Below, one piece after another: positions 9,607 to 18,421 of a DNA stretch of 64,000 bases (positions within the stretch are counted from its first letter, which is position 1; every line of letters begins with the position of its first letter). A model generated the notes under the pieces. That model ran no database searches. It was not told where the DNA came from and saw only the letters and a program-made list of their open reading frames with translations. This DNA comes from CAVWCQ01 sp963753545 (GTDB lineage Bacteria; Chloroflexota; Anaerolineae; Aggregatilineales; Aggregatilineaceae). The translations under genes were made by a program, and so were the position numbers. The DNA is taken from positions 1,302,001-1,366,000 of the forward strand of contig CAVWCQ010000008.1 in the NCBI GenBank assembly GCA_963753545.1. Reading direction: 5' to 3'.

Positions 9607-10503
9607 TTAACTCTGGTCGGTTTTGCCTGTCGCCGGGATGCGATTTCGGGCGAACAGACTGACGGCAGGCAGCCGCTTCTTCGCGTAGAGAAAGACGGTG
9701 CAGAAGATAACCGTTGCATAGAGATAACCGAGCAGCGCGTCAATCACATAGTGGTGCCCCAGGTACACCGTCGAGAGCGAGACCATGACGGGCAGAATGA
9801 ATACGAACAGGCCTCTTTTCCCCCAGGTCGATGTGCTGACCATGGCGATGAAAAACGGGAAGCCGCTGTGCAGAGAGGGAATAGCCGCGACTGGATTCGG
9901 CCCGTTTCTTACGACGTTTTCCGGCAGGATGAAGTGGCTGAGCGAAACCGGATCGTGGGGCAGGTAGCCGTATTCTCTGGCCCACCAGGGCGGAGCCGCC
10001 GGGACCAGCATATAGGTGATAAAGGCTGCATAGGCCAGCACGATCAGCCCGATGGCATACGACCAGTAAATGTCGCGGTGTTTGTTCCACAGCAGGGCCG
10101 CCAGGATCAACGGGTTGAGAAAGTGCAGCAGATAGAGTGTGTTGGCGATGGTGTCCAGGACAGGCGTGTACCAGTGCCCCCATAGCTGCTCTTGCATCAC
10201 GGTGTTTGGCAAATGGCCGCCAAACAGCGCCCGTTCGGTATGGATGAGGTCGGTGATATGGATATCCGACGTGGTAAGGTCGTCCGCGAAATTGCGCAGC
10301 ATGTCGTAGCTGAGCAGCATCAGCAAAAAGGGCGCAAAGTCGAACAGGAAAATCCGTGTCCGGGAGTTGGTGAGAAACACGACGATAAACACGGCCATGA
10401 TCAGCTTGGTAGAAGGCAGGCGGCCCAGAAGGGCGATCCCGGCCAGGATGATGAGCACCGCGATAAATCGAGTGAATATGGGATGTTTGAACAGTGAGGG
10501 CAT
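9607..10503 (-). CDS. PAP2-superfamily membrane phosphatase (inositol phosphorylceramide synthase-like)
   Basis: 298 residues, with at least six hydrophobic helices. The PAP2 catalytic signatures are visible: PSLHSGFPF (about residue 203) and VYLGHHYVIDALLGY (about 249), which supply the two catalytic histidines and Asp. The layout fits the PAP2_3 group, which acts on lipid phosphates or transfers phosphoalcohol head groups. Substrate is unknown. The ATG start is the first Met of the ORF. Confidence 0.82.
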   Translation of the reverse strand: MPSLFKHPIFTRFIAVLIILAGIALLGRLPSTKLIMAVFIVVFLTNSRTRIFLFDFAPFLLMLLSYDMLRNFADDLTTSDIHITDLIHTERALFGGHLPNTVMQEQLWGHWYTPVLDTIANTLYLLHFLNPLILAALLWNKHRDIYWSYAIGLIVLAYAAFITYMLVPAAPPWWAREYGYLPHDPVSLSHFILPENVVRNGPNPVAAIPSLHSGFPFFIAMVSTSTWGKRGLFVFILPVMVSLSTVYLGHHYVIDALLGYLYATVIFCTVFLYAKKRLPAVSLFARNRIPATGKTDQS

Positions 10504-10795
10504 GACACCTCTGCGTGTCGCGTACTGCGTGCGTATCCTGCGCTCCGCAGCACTGGATGAACGAGAGATTAAGGGTAGTTGAAATAGGTTTTAATTTCTC
10601 CACGTCTAATCTTAGTAGACAATATCTATATGTCAAGGTCCTACCTACCTGCAATCTGGTAGTCCATGGAGTAGTTTTTTTCAGCAGTGGAATTTTCGGG
10701 AGAGACGAATTTTAACAGTTAGATAATTATAACTTTATTTTATTTTAATTGAATTGGTGCTATCCTGAAGATCAAGGGTTAAGGAAGGATTGTCT

Positions 10796-10984
10796 GTGGA
10801 TAGAAAATGCGAATTTAATAGCAATTGTCCTGTCGCGAAATACTTCGGGCAGATGGGCTTGACCGTTTTTTCCGCGCGCTACTGCCAGGGTGGAAAGCAT
10901 AACGAATGTTCGCGCCGCAGACTGCGCTTGGCGAACCAGCAGGTGCCGGAACATCTCTTTCCTTGGGAAGACGCGATGGTGTGA
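10796..10984 (+). CDS. Small conserved cysteine protein (CxxxxxC...YC...C type)
   Basis: 62 residues from a GTG start placed seven bases after AAGGAAGG; an in-frame TTG two codons earlier is too close to that site. Four Cys lie in the order CEFNSNCP...YCQGGKHNEC, then basic residues and a VPEHLFPWED end. I recall small uncharacterised proteins with the same plan (CxxxxxCPFF, RYCxGDxxxCARY, VPxDLxPNQ) in several phyla. The Cys set could bind a metal or Fe-S cluster, but no function is known. The promoter side is strongly AT-rich. Confidence 0.65.
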   Translation: MDRKCEFNSNCPVAKYFGQMGLTVFSARYCQGGKHNECSRRRLRLANQQVPEHLFPWEDAMV

Positions 10985-11119
10985 TCTTTCGTGCTTGTTT
11001 TTCATTAAGTTGCACAGAATTTCTAACTGAATCCAAACCAATTTTAAGTCTTCGTCTATTTTTTATTCAGTCAACTTATGCTAGAGTAATCGCAACATAA
11101 CCAACGGTCTCATAGAACG

Positions 11120-12015
11120 ATGACAATGACAGACAAACCCCACAAGGAATATACCGCCTTCGATCTCTTTTCCCATTTCACATCACTGCGCCAGAGTGGT
11201 GTGAACCGGGATGAGGCATGGTTTCAGATCTGTGACGCCGTACCCAATATGAGCGATGTCGTGCGGAACGCATTTTTGACACTGGCAAAAAATTGGGAAC
11301 GGCGTGAGGGTCACAAATACCATTATCGCACGCAGGCAAAAGACGATACGCTGTCACGCAAGCAGGTAGGGGATGTCCGGGCTGCTTATGAACAGCAGCA
11401 GGCTCAGGCAAAGGTCAGCCACGCGTTCAAGCCCCTCCCCCTGTTCAACCAGTACCGCCTGCTCCTGCCGCACCCAAACCACCTCGCCCCGCCGCTCTGA
11501 CGGGTTCCCTCGACCCGGCGCGCTTGCAGGAATATCACCTGCGCAGCATGGAAAACGTGCTCGACCAGTTGGAGGCGGAGCAAGACAAGAGCGAACCACT
11601 GTCCGGACAGACGTCCCGACTATCGGTTACCGGAAATCCGCCTCCGGCCCGCAATCCTGTTGATTTTTTTGGGCAGCGTTCGGTGCTGCTGATGTATTTC
11701 CGCAACTTTCCGAACCCGCTGCGCGTGACCATCTCCGGATCGGACGAACTCTATATCGGTCGCGCCACCGCTAATGCGGCTATGGCCCCTGAAATCGACC
11801 TCGCCCCGGTGAACGCGGGGAGTTTTGGCGTCTCACGGCTCCATGCCGTTGTGACACGTCGCGATAATAAGCTGCTGATTGCCGACCTGGAAAGTATGAA
11901 CTTCACCTACATCAACGGCGTCCGTTTGCTCCCTAAGAAGACGGCTGTCCTCAAAGACGGTGACGAAGTCTGGTTTGGACAGCTTGAGTGCCGCATCCGC
12001 TTCCAGCACACGTAG
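11120..12015 (+). CDS. FHA-domain protein, one frameshift
   Basis: The N-terminal part (from 11120) is a helical segment of about 100 residues (FDLFSHFTSLRQSGVNRDEA). It then runs into a Pro-rich linker whose frame changes near 11430 in a C-rich run, and the second frame continues PPVQPVPPAPAAP to a C-terminal FHA domain: ELYIGRA, FGVSRLHAVVTRR, NFTYINGVRL, DGDEVWFG. FHA domains bind phosphothreonine, so a link to the nearby Ser/Thr kinase is a reasonable guess. The start could be ATG 11120 or 11126. The N-terminal domain was not recognised. Confidence 0.85.
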
Positions 12016-12036
12016 GGGCGTATGGCAATACGCCCG
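12013..12036. terminator. Bidirectional hairpin between convergent genes (TAGGGGCG repeat, copy 2)
   Basis: GGGCGTAT (12016-12023) pairs with ATACGCCC (12028-12035) around a four-base loop. The FHA stop codon is part of the TAGGGGCG element. It separates two convergent genes and probably ends both transcripts. Confidence 0.55.
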
Positions 12037-12057
12037 ACAGTGCCGCCCGGCAGACTA

Positions 12058-14013
12058 TCATTTTTCGACCGCCAGCGAACCAACAACCTGATAGGCCGCG
12101 CCATCGGACCCAGGCAGCACAACACCATCCCAATAGGTGTAGAGCTTGACGCCGATCCGGTAGGTTCCGGCAGGCAGCGTGTCCGGCAGGTGCAGTGGAT
12201 GTGCGTCGAAGACAAACGCATTAGCGTCAGCCGTAGCGTCAGCCGTCCAGCCGCTGCTTGGAAAGTCGCCCCCCTGTGGAAAGCTGTCGTTTTGCACCAG
12301 CAGACCGCCGCCCGGCGCAAAGAGCGGATTCCCGTTAGCGTCCAGCAAAAAGACTGAAACGGTGTAATCGACCGTCAGCGGGGCGTCCGTGCTCCACCAC
12401 AGCAGGGCATAAGCTGTGTCACCGGGATGCGCCGGGCCGTTGCTGGTGATTTTGCGCAGCGTGATCAAATCGCCAAATTGGGCGATGGGATTGGCTAAGG
12501 CTTCGCGGCGATCATAGCGGTAGGCATAGATCGGGAAGCCGTGATGCTGGTAATTCAGCGTCGCCGTGCGCACAAATCCACTGCTGTCCAGCACATCAAA
12601 GACATCGTGTTTCTTCGCCACGTCGCCCCAATAGGCCAGCCAGACGCCGGGCGTATCCGCCAGGATGCCCTGCAAGCGCGGGACAAAATTGCCCCCGTAT
12701 TCATTGCGCAGATAGAGCAGCGACACGACTGGATCGTCCGGCGCTTCGCCGGGAAGCTGGTTGAGAAAATCGTCTTTGGTGTTGGGCAGGGCCAGCTTGA
12801 GCTGGTACCACAGCGCCGCGTGTTCGCCCTCGACATCCACCAGCACAGGTTCGCCGGGCGGCATATAGCGGGCGATATCGGCGGACATGGCCTTCCAGGG
12901 CGGCTTGACGAAATAGGCGCTCCAGGTGAACACGCCGTAAATCACGATGATGCCGACCAGCCACAGCCGACCCCAGCGCTCAAATGTAGCCAGTCCACAG
13001 CCGACCAGCAGCGCGATGGCAGGCATAATCACCGAAATGTTGCGATCCGTCAGCAGCGGATATTTGTTGTGCAGGGCCAGCGTGATCAGCAGCGGGATGG
13101 CGAACCACAGCGCCGCCAGCAGCATACCCGACACCCGTTTGTTTCGCTGCAATGACGAGATCGGGCCGGGCGTATGGGGCAGGGCGGGGCCAATGATCCC
13201 CGCGATAAACAGCAGGCCGTAGAGAGCAATCGGGATGCCAAAGGACTCGCTGGCGAGATACTTCACGGTGCTGTCATTCAGCGGCAGGCCGTGCGTCGTC
13301 GTCAGCACTTCTTCATTGATTGGCGTATTGATGAACTGGTGCAGAACAATGAACGTCCAGGGCAAAAAGGCCAGGGCAACCGCCGCGTTGATCGCGATAA
13401 AATGTTTCCAGGCGGGTCGCCCGCGCAGCGTGCATAGCGCATGGGCCAGGATCGCGAGGTTGACCATATAGCAGTAGTATTGCAGATACAGCCCCATGAC
13501 GCTGAACAGCACAAAGCCAAAGGCGCTCCCTGGTTTTCCGTGTCGCCAGCGCACATAAAAATACGCCGTTCCGATCATCATGAAAAAGATAATCGGGTAG
13601 TCGCGCACTTCCTGCGTGAGCACGATCTGTTTGTCCATCATCGTGAAGGCCAGCGCCACCAGCACGCCCGCCAGTGGATTCCACAGTTCGCGGCCCAGGC
13701 GGTAGATCAGGGCGATGCTGCCGAGGGAAAACAGCACGGTGCTCATCCGCAGCGCCACGACGGACGGCCCAACGAGCAGTTCCCAGGCGCGGATCAGGAT
13801 GGAATAGACCGGGCCGTGATGATCCACGACCATCGTCATAGTCAGGTCGCGGATCGTATCGCCGCGTGCCAGCCACATCGTCCAGCCTTCGTCGCCCCAC
13901 AACCCCTGTTTGTTCAGGTCGTGGATGCGGAGATAGGCGGCGAGCAGCAGCACGCCGAGCATGGCGAACAGGATCAATTTGGAAGACGTTTTGGGTTGGG
14001 ATAGTGTGCGCAT
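12058..14013 (-). CDS. GT39/ArnT-like membrane glycosyltransferase
   Basis: 651 residues: about a dozen hydrophobic helices in the first 370, preceded by the luminal loop GLWGDEGWTMWLARGD, whose Asp-Glu pair is typical of polyprenyl-phosphate-sugar transferases of the GT39/GT83 (PMT/ArnT) type. A large soluble C-terminal part ends in a beta-rich module (PLTVDYTVSVFLLDANGNPL, LPAGTYRIGVKLYTYWDG). It would move a sugar from a lipid carrier to a protein or lipid on the outer face of the membrane. Acceptor unknown. Confidence 0.82.
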   Translation of the reverse strand: MRTLSQPKTSSKLILFAMLGVLLLAAYLRIHDLNKQGLWGDEGWTMWLARGDTIRDLTMTMVVDHHGPVYSILIRAWELLVGPSVVALRMSTVLFSLGSIALIYRLGRELWNPLAGVLVALAFTMMDKQIVLTQEVRDYPIIFFMMIGTAYFYVRWRHGKPGSAFGFVLFSVMGLYLQYYCYMVNLAILAHALCTLRGRPAWKHFIAINAAVALAFLPWTFIVLHQFINTPINEEVLTTTHGLPLNDSTVKYLASESFGIPIALYGLLFIAGIIGPALPHTPGPISSLQRNKRVSGMLLAALWFAIPLLITLALHNKYPLLTDRNISVIMPAIALLVGCGLATFERWGRLWLVGIIVIYGVFTWSAYFVKPPWKAMSADIARYMPPGEPVLVDVEGEHAALWYQLKLALPNTKDDFLNQLPGEAPDDPVVSLLYLRNEYGGNFVPRLQGILADTPGVWLAYWGDVAKKHDVFDVLDSSGFVRTATLNYQHHGFPIYAYRYDRREALANPIAQFGDLITLRKITSNGPAHPGDTAYALLWWSTDAPLTVDYTVSVFLLDANGNPLFAPGGGLLVQNDSFPQGGDFPSSGWTADATADANAFVFDAHPLHLPDTLPAGTYRIGVKLYTYWDGVVLPGSDGAAYQVVGSLAVEK

Positions 14014-14052
14014 GGCGCACTAGTGTACCGCGAAGGAATGCGGGGAACCAGA

Positions 14053-15063
14053 TTAATCAGGCGGGCAAGAAAGACAAGTTGTCAGGTCAGTCAATTCAAG
14101 CCCATTTTCACCACTATAGGCTAGATAGCCTCCATCCGGGCTGAGAGCGAGAGCGAACATTGCACCCGGTTCCTGGCTTGCCTGGAAGGTACCTAAGTCC
14201 TCCCAGGTCGTTGAGTTCCACACATGAATAACGTTGTCAGAAGCGGAACTCGCAAGTCGATTAGCTTTCCAATCCAGCCGCCTCACGATAGCTGTATTTT
14301 CGGTAAAGGTTGTAATGAGCTGGTAGCTGCCTAAATCACGTTCCCAAATGGCTATTGTTTCACCACTTCCAACGGCTAATTGATCACTGGTCGGGTTCCA
14401 TGCGACGGCAGATGCAACAGGGTTTGGCAGTGCAGTGATGGGCTGATAAGTGTACATATCCCAAATCCACACCTTGTAATCAGACATAGCAGCCGCTAGA
14501 TATTGCCCATTGGGGCTCCAGGCAATCGCATCTACTCCGGCGTGTATCTTCGGTCTAATTGTATTGAGAAGCTGACCAGATACGATATCCCAAACCTGAA
14601 TGGTGTCCGATGTAGTAGAAACTGCTAACCTTGTATCTGGAACTCCAGGCGATTTCTCCCAGGCCGATAAAAAATCCTCAACAATCCTATCAAGGGTAAT
14701 TGTTAGCCTTGCTGGATCACCGCTGACTGACCAGATATAGGTTTTGGAACTCGTATTTGAGAAGGTAGATGCAGCCAGTTTACTTAAGGTCGGATGCCAA
14801 ACGAGATAGGTTGGTTTTAGGTCCGCATCTATAGCAAGCTTAGTTATGGGTTCTTTGCTGCTTGAATACAGCCATATCTCTTCCTGAACGGCAACCGCCA
14901 ATAAATCTCCATCTGAACGCCAAGCAAGCGCTACGGGTACGCTTCCACTAAGTTGACGCTGATGAGAGCTATTTGCTGGTTGGTCCTGCAAAATGAATAA
15001 GAGACAGGTGCAGCTAATCAGGCGGAGCACATTTTGTTTTAACCTTGATATAAACTCCACCAT
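14053..15063 (-). CDS. Second secreted WD40-repeat protein
   Basis: I place the start at ATG 15063 (MVEFISRLKQNVLRL), just past the deaminase stop, because this gives a signal peptide (LISCTCLLFILQ); the longer frame from 15114 would overlap the deaminase by 47 bases. About six WD40 blades follow, with IAWSPNGQYLAAAMSDYKVWIWDMY and VVHVWN-like motifs, ending near GLELTDLTTCLSCPPD. Base composition is clearly more AT-rich than its neighbours, suggesting later acquisition. Binding partner unknown. Confidence 0.82.
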   Translation of the reverse strand: MVEFISRLKQNVLRLISCTCLLFILQDQPANSSHQRQLSGSVPVALAWRSDGDLLAVAVQEEIWLYSSSKEPITKLAIDADLKPTYLVWHPTLSKLAASTFSNTSSKTYIWSVSGDPARLTITLDRIVEDFLSAWEKSPGVPDTRLAVSTTSDTIQVWDIVSGQLLNTIRPKIHAGVDAIAWSPNGQYLAAAMSDYKVWIWDMYTYQPITALPNPVASAVAWNPTSDQLAVGSGETIAIWERDLGSYQLITTFTENTAIVRRLDWKANRLASSASDNVIHVWNSTTWEDLGTFQASQEPGAMFALALSPDGGYLAYSGENGLELTDLTTCLSCPPD

Positions 15064-15067
15064 GATG

Positions 15068-15580
15068 CTATTTTCCGAGCAAGCGCTCTTTAACTCTCTG
15101 CGTCTTCGAGACAAACGTGTAATCCTTGAACACCGCTAATCCTTCTTTGGGGAGCACGGGGCCGATCACATCAACGGTTCGGTTCCCTGTATTGATCAGA
15201 CTTGCCGCGCTGGGTTTCGGCTTCCCGCCGCTGATCTGCTGAAGCATGGCCTGTGAGACGCTGAACACCACCCGCGAAATCCGCGCCCAGTGGATCGCTC
15301 CGGCGCACATCAAGCAGGGTTCCGCGCTGCAATAGAGAGTATAGCCTTCCAACGACATTGTGTGCTGTGCCTGACAATACTCGCGGATAATCTGTAATTC
15401 AACGTGCGCGGTTGGATCGCACAACTCGATGCTGCGATCATGCGCCTGGAACACAACAGCGCCGCCGCGAACCAAAACCGCTCCAAACGGGTCTTCGCCT
15501 GCGTCCCGCGCTTGCTGAGCCAGCCGGATCGCTATCCGTAGAAAATCGTCATCGTTTTGGACGCTATCATAAGGGCACAT
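15068..15580 (-). CDS. Nucleoside/tRNA adenosine deaminase-family protein
   Basis: The zinc-deaminase motifs are clear: AHVELQ (zinc His and catalytic Glu) and EPCLMCAGAI (two zinc Cys). With about 170 residues it fits the CDA superfamily close to guanine deaminase and TadA; sequence alone does not separate free-base from tRNA substrates. The preferred start is ATG 15580 (MCPYDSVQ), a 14-base overlap with the upstream gene; an earlier ATG at 15607 would extend it by nine residues. Confidence 0.85.
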   Translation of the reverse strand: MCPYDSVQNDDDFLRIAIRLAQQARDAGEDPFGAVLVRGGAVVFQAHDRSIELCDPTAHVELQIIREYCQAQHTMSLEGYTLYCSAEPCLMCAGAIHWARISRVVFSVSQAMLQQISGGKPKPSAASLINTGNRTVDVIGPVLPKEGLAVFKDYTFVSKTQRVKERLLGK

Positions 15581-15917
15581 GGACGACTTGATTCTCAAAC
15601 TCCTCATCGTTTTTCGCGCTTAGTATAAGTAAGATATCCTCAATAATTTCGCCTATTGGCGCACCGAATTGGACTGCAATAACACCGGGCATTGGTTTGC
15701 CCTCATTGACGCGCTCATAAGCGTATTTAGGCATTGTCTTGATATCATGTGTAAGCAAAATACGCTGTTCTTTTGCTGCCCATTCAAGCACAACAGGATC
15801 ATCAGTCTCATAGATTTCTGTGTCCTGTACTCGAATAATGTCTATGTCGGCATTTTCCCGCCAGATACCACGCAGAATACGATTATCGAAATTCTCATCG
15901 GCTAGAAGGCGGATCAT
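15567..15917 (-). CDS. DUF5615 PIN-like toxin candidate
   Basis: 116 residues matching the DUF5615 (Mut7-C/PIN-like) pattern: IRLLADENFDNRI at the start, a conserved Asp in DDPVVLEWAAKEQRILLTHD, and GVIAVQFGAPIGEIIEDI. It overlaps the upstream DUF433 gene by four bases. This pairing is widely predicted as a toxin-antitoxin module, the DUF5615 member being the putative nuclease toxin. Toxic activity is inferred from family and context only. Confidence 0.82.
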   Translation of the reverse strand: MIRLLADENFDNRILRGIWRENADIDIIRVQDTEIYETDDPVVLEWAAKEQRILLTHDIKTMPKYAYERVNEGKPMPGVIAVQFGAPIGEIIEDILLILSAKNDEEFENQVVHVPL

Positions 15918-16249
15918 ATCCTATTCCGCTTCTTTTCCAGCAGCCGAGCGCGCAGTGTGAGCATATGAGGCTGATTGGACTCGATTTCTTCCCGTATCTG
16001 GTTCGCCTCTGCATGTTGCTGGCGAATATACTCATCGACTTCTTCCCGGTGATTCAGATAATACGCAATCACCGCGTAGACATCTGCCAATCCGAGTACA
16101 TCGAAGCTGTCCACGATCTGCTCCGGCGAGTCGCCCCGGTGAAACGCTGTGATGACGGTTTCCAGCGACACGCGGGTTTGCCCGATCAACGCCACGCCAT
16201 CCGCATTGATTCGCAGGGGTACTTGTTCAGCTTGTAATGGTAAGCCCAT
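15914..16249 (-). CDS. DUF433 antitoxin candidate
   Basis: 111 residues with a DUF433 helix-turn-helix core: GQTRVSLETVITAFHRGDSPEQIVDSFDVLGLADVYAVIAYYL, then a charged C-terminal helix (about residues 70-111). Family members are predicted DNA-binding antitoxins that repress their own operon. Its stop overlaps the start of the DUF5615 gene by four bases, a tight coupling. Confidence 0.82.
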   Translation of the reverse strand: MGLPLQAEQVPLRINADGVALIGQTRVSLETVITAFHRGDSPEQIVDSFDVLGLADVYAVIAYYLNHREEVDEYIRQQHAEANQIREEIESNQPHMLTLRARLLEKKRNRI

Positions 16250-16324
16250 ATTGAACCTCCTGACTCAATTGTACGGGACTTCTACCCAATAAAAAAGCTG
16301 TCATAGATCGCCAAAGTCGCCCCG

Positions 16325-17275
16325 CTACCATCCCAGTATGGCCCGCGTCACGAGTTTCAGATTGGCCGGACTTTCTCCAATGCGCCGGATGGTGTAGGGC
16401 CACCATTCCGTCCCGAACGGCACATAGAGCCGCAGCGGGTAGCTGTCTTTCACCAACTGCCGCTGCAACGGTTCGCGCACGCCAAGCAGCATCTCGAACT
16501 CGTACTGATCATTCTGCCAGCCGTTCGCCTTCAGGATCGGCTTGATGATGTCGATGATGCGGTCATCGTGCGTGGCGAAGATCGGATACACGCCGCGCTC
16601 GCGCATCGTCGGAGTCAGCATCAGCATCGCGAGGCGGATGTAACTCGCGTCGATATCAGGCTTTTTTGTCCAGGCGATCCGCTTGTTCTCGACAAACGCG
16701 CCCTTGACCAGCCGGATCGCCGCTCGTTCCGCTGTAATCTGCATCAGATCGGCCTCCGTGCGATGCAGATAAGCTTGCATCGTCACCGCTACCGGAAATC
16801 CTTCGGCCCGCAGGCGGCGGTACACATCCAGGCTTTTATCGACAAAGGTATGATCCTCCATGTCGATCATCATGAACTTGACTTTAGGCTGGGCGGCGAC
16901 CTTCTGCGCGATGCACTGCGCGTTTTGCCAGCCGAGTTCATCCGAGATGGTATAGCCGATCTGCGTCGGATCGACCGACACATGCAGTTCCGCGCCGGAC
17001 GTGCCGATATCCTCAATGATCTGGAGAATCTGCTGCACGTTGCGCTGGATCAAATCGGCCTGTTCAACATATTCGCCCAGGTAGTAGACCGACGAACTGA
17101 TCCCCTGCTCTTTGAGGTGCGCCATCCGTGCCCGCACCGAGGCGCTGTCTGTGCCACCGATGAAGCGAGTGGTCAGTTTTGTCAACCGTTTGCTGCCCTG
17201 CATAGAATGGGTCAGCCGTTCACTGCGCGCCAGAGTGATCATCCCCCGCTGCCAGGCTGCTTTTGTAAGATTCAT
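16325..17275 (-). CDS. Proline dehydrogenase (PRODH)
   Basis: FAD-dependent oxidation of proline to 1-pyrroline-5-carboxylate. The product has the PRODH barrel motifs: FMMIDMEDHTFVDKSLDVYR, AAIRLVKGAFVE, IFATHDD, EFEMLLGVREPLQRQL and, at the end, RLYVPFGTEWWPYTIRRIGE. The stand-alone enzyme has about 316 residues. ATG 17275 is preferred over the upstream in-frame ATG because AAGGGG lies just before it. No P5C dehydrogenase gene is adjacent. Confidence 0.93.
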   Translation of the reverse strand: MNLTKAAWQRGMITLARSERLTHSMQGSKRLTKLTTRFIGGTDSASVRARMAHLKEQGISSSVYYLGEYVEQADLIQRNVQQILQIIEDIGTSGAELHVSVDPTQIGYTISDELGWQNAQCIAQKVAAQPKVKFMMIDMEDHTFVDKSLDVYRRLRAEGFPVAVTMQAYLHRTEADLMQITAERAAIRLVKGAFVENKRIAWTKKPDIDASYIRLAMLMLTPTMRERGVYPIFATHDDRIIDIIKPILKANGWQNDQYEFEMLLGVREPLQRQLVKDSYPLRLYVPFGTEWWPYTIRRIGESPANLKLVTRAILGW

Positions 17276-17360
17276 TTTCCCCTTGCCTTTAATCTTGTGG
17301 ATCAATCCAGTAGTCGATGCTGTCGCCTTCCGGCGTCCAGCACCGCAAAAGTGTCACCGT

Positions 17361-18357
17361 CTAGTCCAGGAGCTTCGCGTTTTTGATCTTCGCCCGTTTT
17401 TTTCGCGGCTCGTACTCTTCCCAATGGACCCGGTAGCCGTCATATTGAGTGCGTGCCCGCTTTTCCTCGGCGGGATAACCCACGTAGATCAGGCACACGG
17501 GCATGATGTGTTCGGGGATGTTGAGCGCCTGCCGGGCTGGTTTCATGGTGCTGGGCAGCGGGTACAGGCCGATCCAGACGGTGCCGAGTCCCATTCCGGT
17601 AGCAGCGATCAGAATGTTTTCCACGGCGGCACAGCAGTCCTGAATCCAGTAGTGCCGGGCCACCGAGTTATGAGCGATCTCAACATTGCCGCAAACGACA
17701 ATTGCCGCCGGGCCGTTGTAGCGCGCAAACAGCAGCTTTTCCCGCAGACGGTTCAGCCGTTCTTGGTCCGTAATCACAACAAATTCCCAGGGTTGGCTGT
17801 TGCAGGCATTGGGCGCGGACATCGCCGCTTCGAGCAGTTGGATCAGCACCTCTTTTTCCACAGGCCGATCCTGGTAGTGCCGGATGCTGCGCCGCTTAAA
17901 AATCGTCTGGAGAATGTCGGGTGTCAGGGTCTGCCGTAGGATTAACGCGGGATGCTCGTTCACTGCCTGATCTACGGCCTTAAATCCCAGACGCTCCCAG
18001 AAGGGGCAGGTGCTCGGGTCGTTCAGAGTGAGAGTGATAGCTCGCGTGCCGCTGCGCTTTGCCCAGTCCGCAAACGCCCGGTAAACCTCAGTGCCAATGC
18101 CTTTTCGGCGTTGCGCCGGATCGATCAGCAGCAGGTTGAGTGCCGTTTCGCCGGGAACAGGGCAGTTGTTCAGAGGCGTCTAATATCCCGATCAGGTTCC
18201 CGCGCAAATCCCCGATTCCGAGCAGGCTGGGCGGGATGATAGGGTAACAATCGGCATAATCCGGGCAGCGCCGGAGCAGTTCCTTGAGCGCCAGGTGATC
18301 GGCGTCCTGCAAAAGTCCCACAACGTGATGAGCCGTGGAAAACAGAATTTCCTGCAT
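17361..18357 (-). CDS. GNAT acetyltransferase-nitroreductase fusion, one frameshift
   Basis: The N-terminal half is a GNAT fold: LKELLRRCPDYAD, LGIGDLRGNLIGILDASEQ, then, after an indel near 18160, ALNLLLIDPAQRRKGIGTEVY (acetyl-CoA loop RRKGIG) and CPFWERLGFKAV. Its last strand, HPALILRQTL, runs in the same frame and without stop or new start into an FMN nitroreductase: IFKRRSIRHYQDRPV, SAPNACNSQPWEFVV, GLGTVWIGLYP. Repaired length is about 332 residues. The nitroreductase part probably reduces a nitro, quinone or related substrate with NAD(P)H. No SD or ATG exists between the halves, so this is read as a real fusion. Confidence 0.8.
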
Positions 18358-18381
18358 ACGAGGTATTCCCTGAGGGATTTT

Positions 18382-18412
18382 GCAGGGCGAGTAATGAGGA
18401 AACTCGCCCTGC
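18382..18412. terminator. Stem-loop between XRE gene and GNAT fusion
   Basis: GCAGGGCGAGT pairs exactly with ACTCGCCCTGC around nine bases. It lies just past the stop of the reverse-strand XRE gene; there is no T-run, so it may be a weak terminator or an RNA-stabilising hairpin. Confidence 0.5.
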
Positions 18413-18421
18413 GTGATGGTT

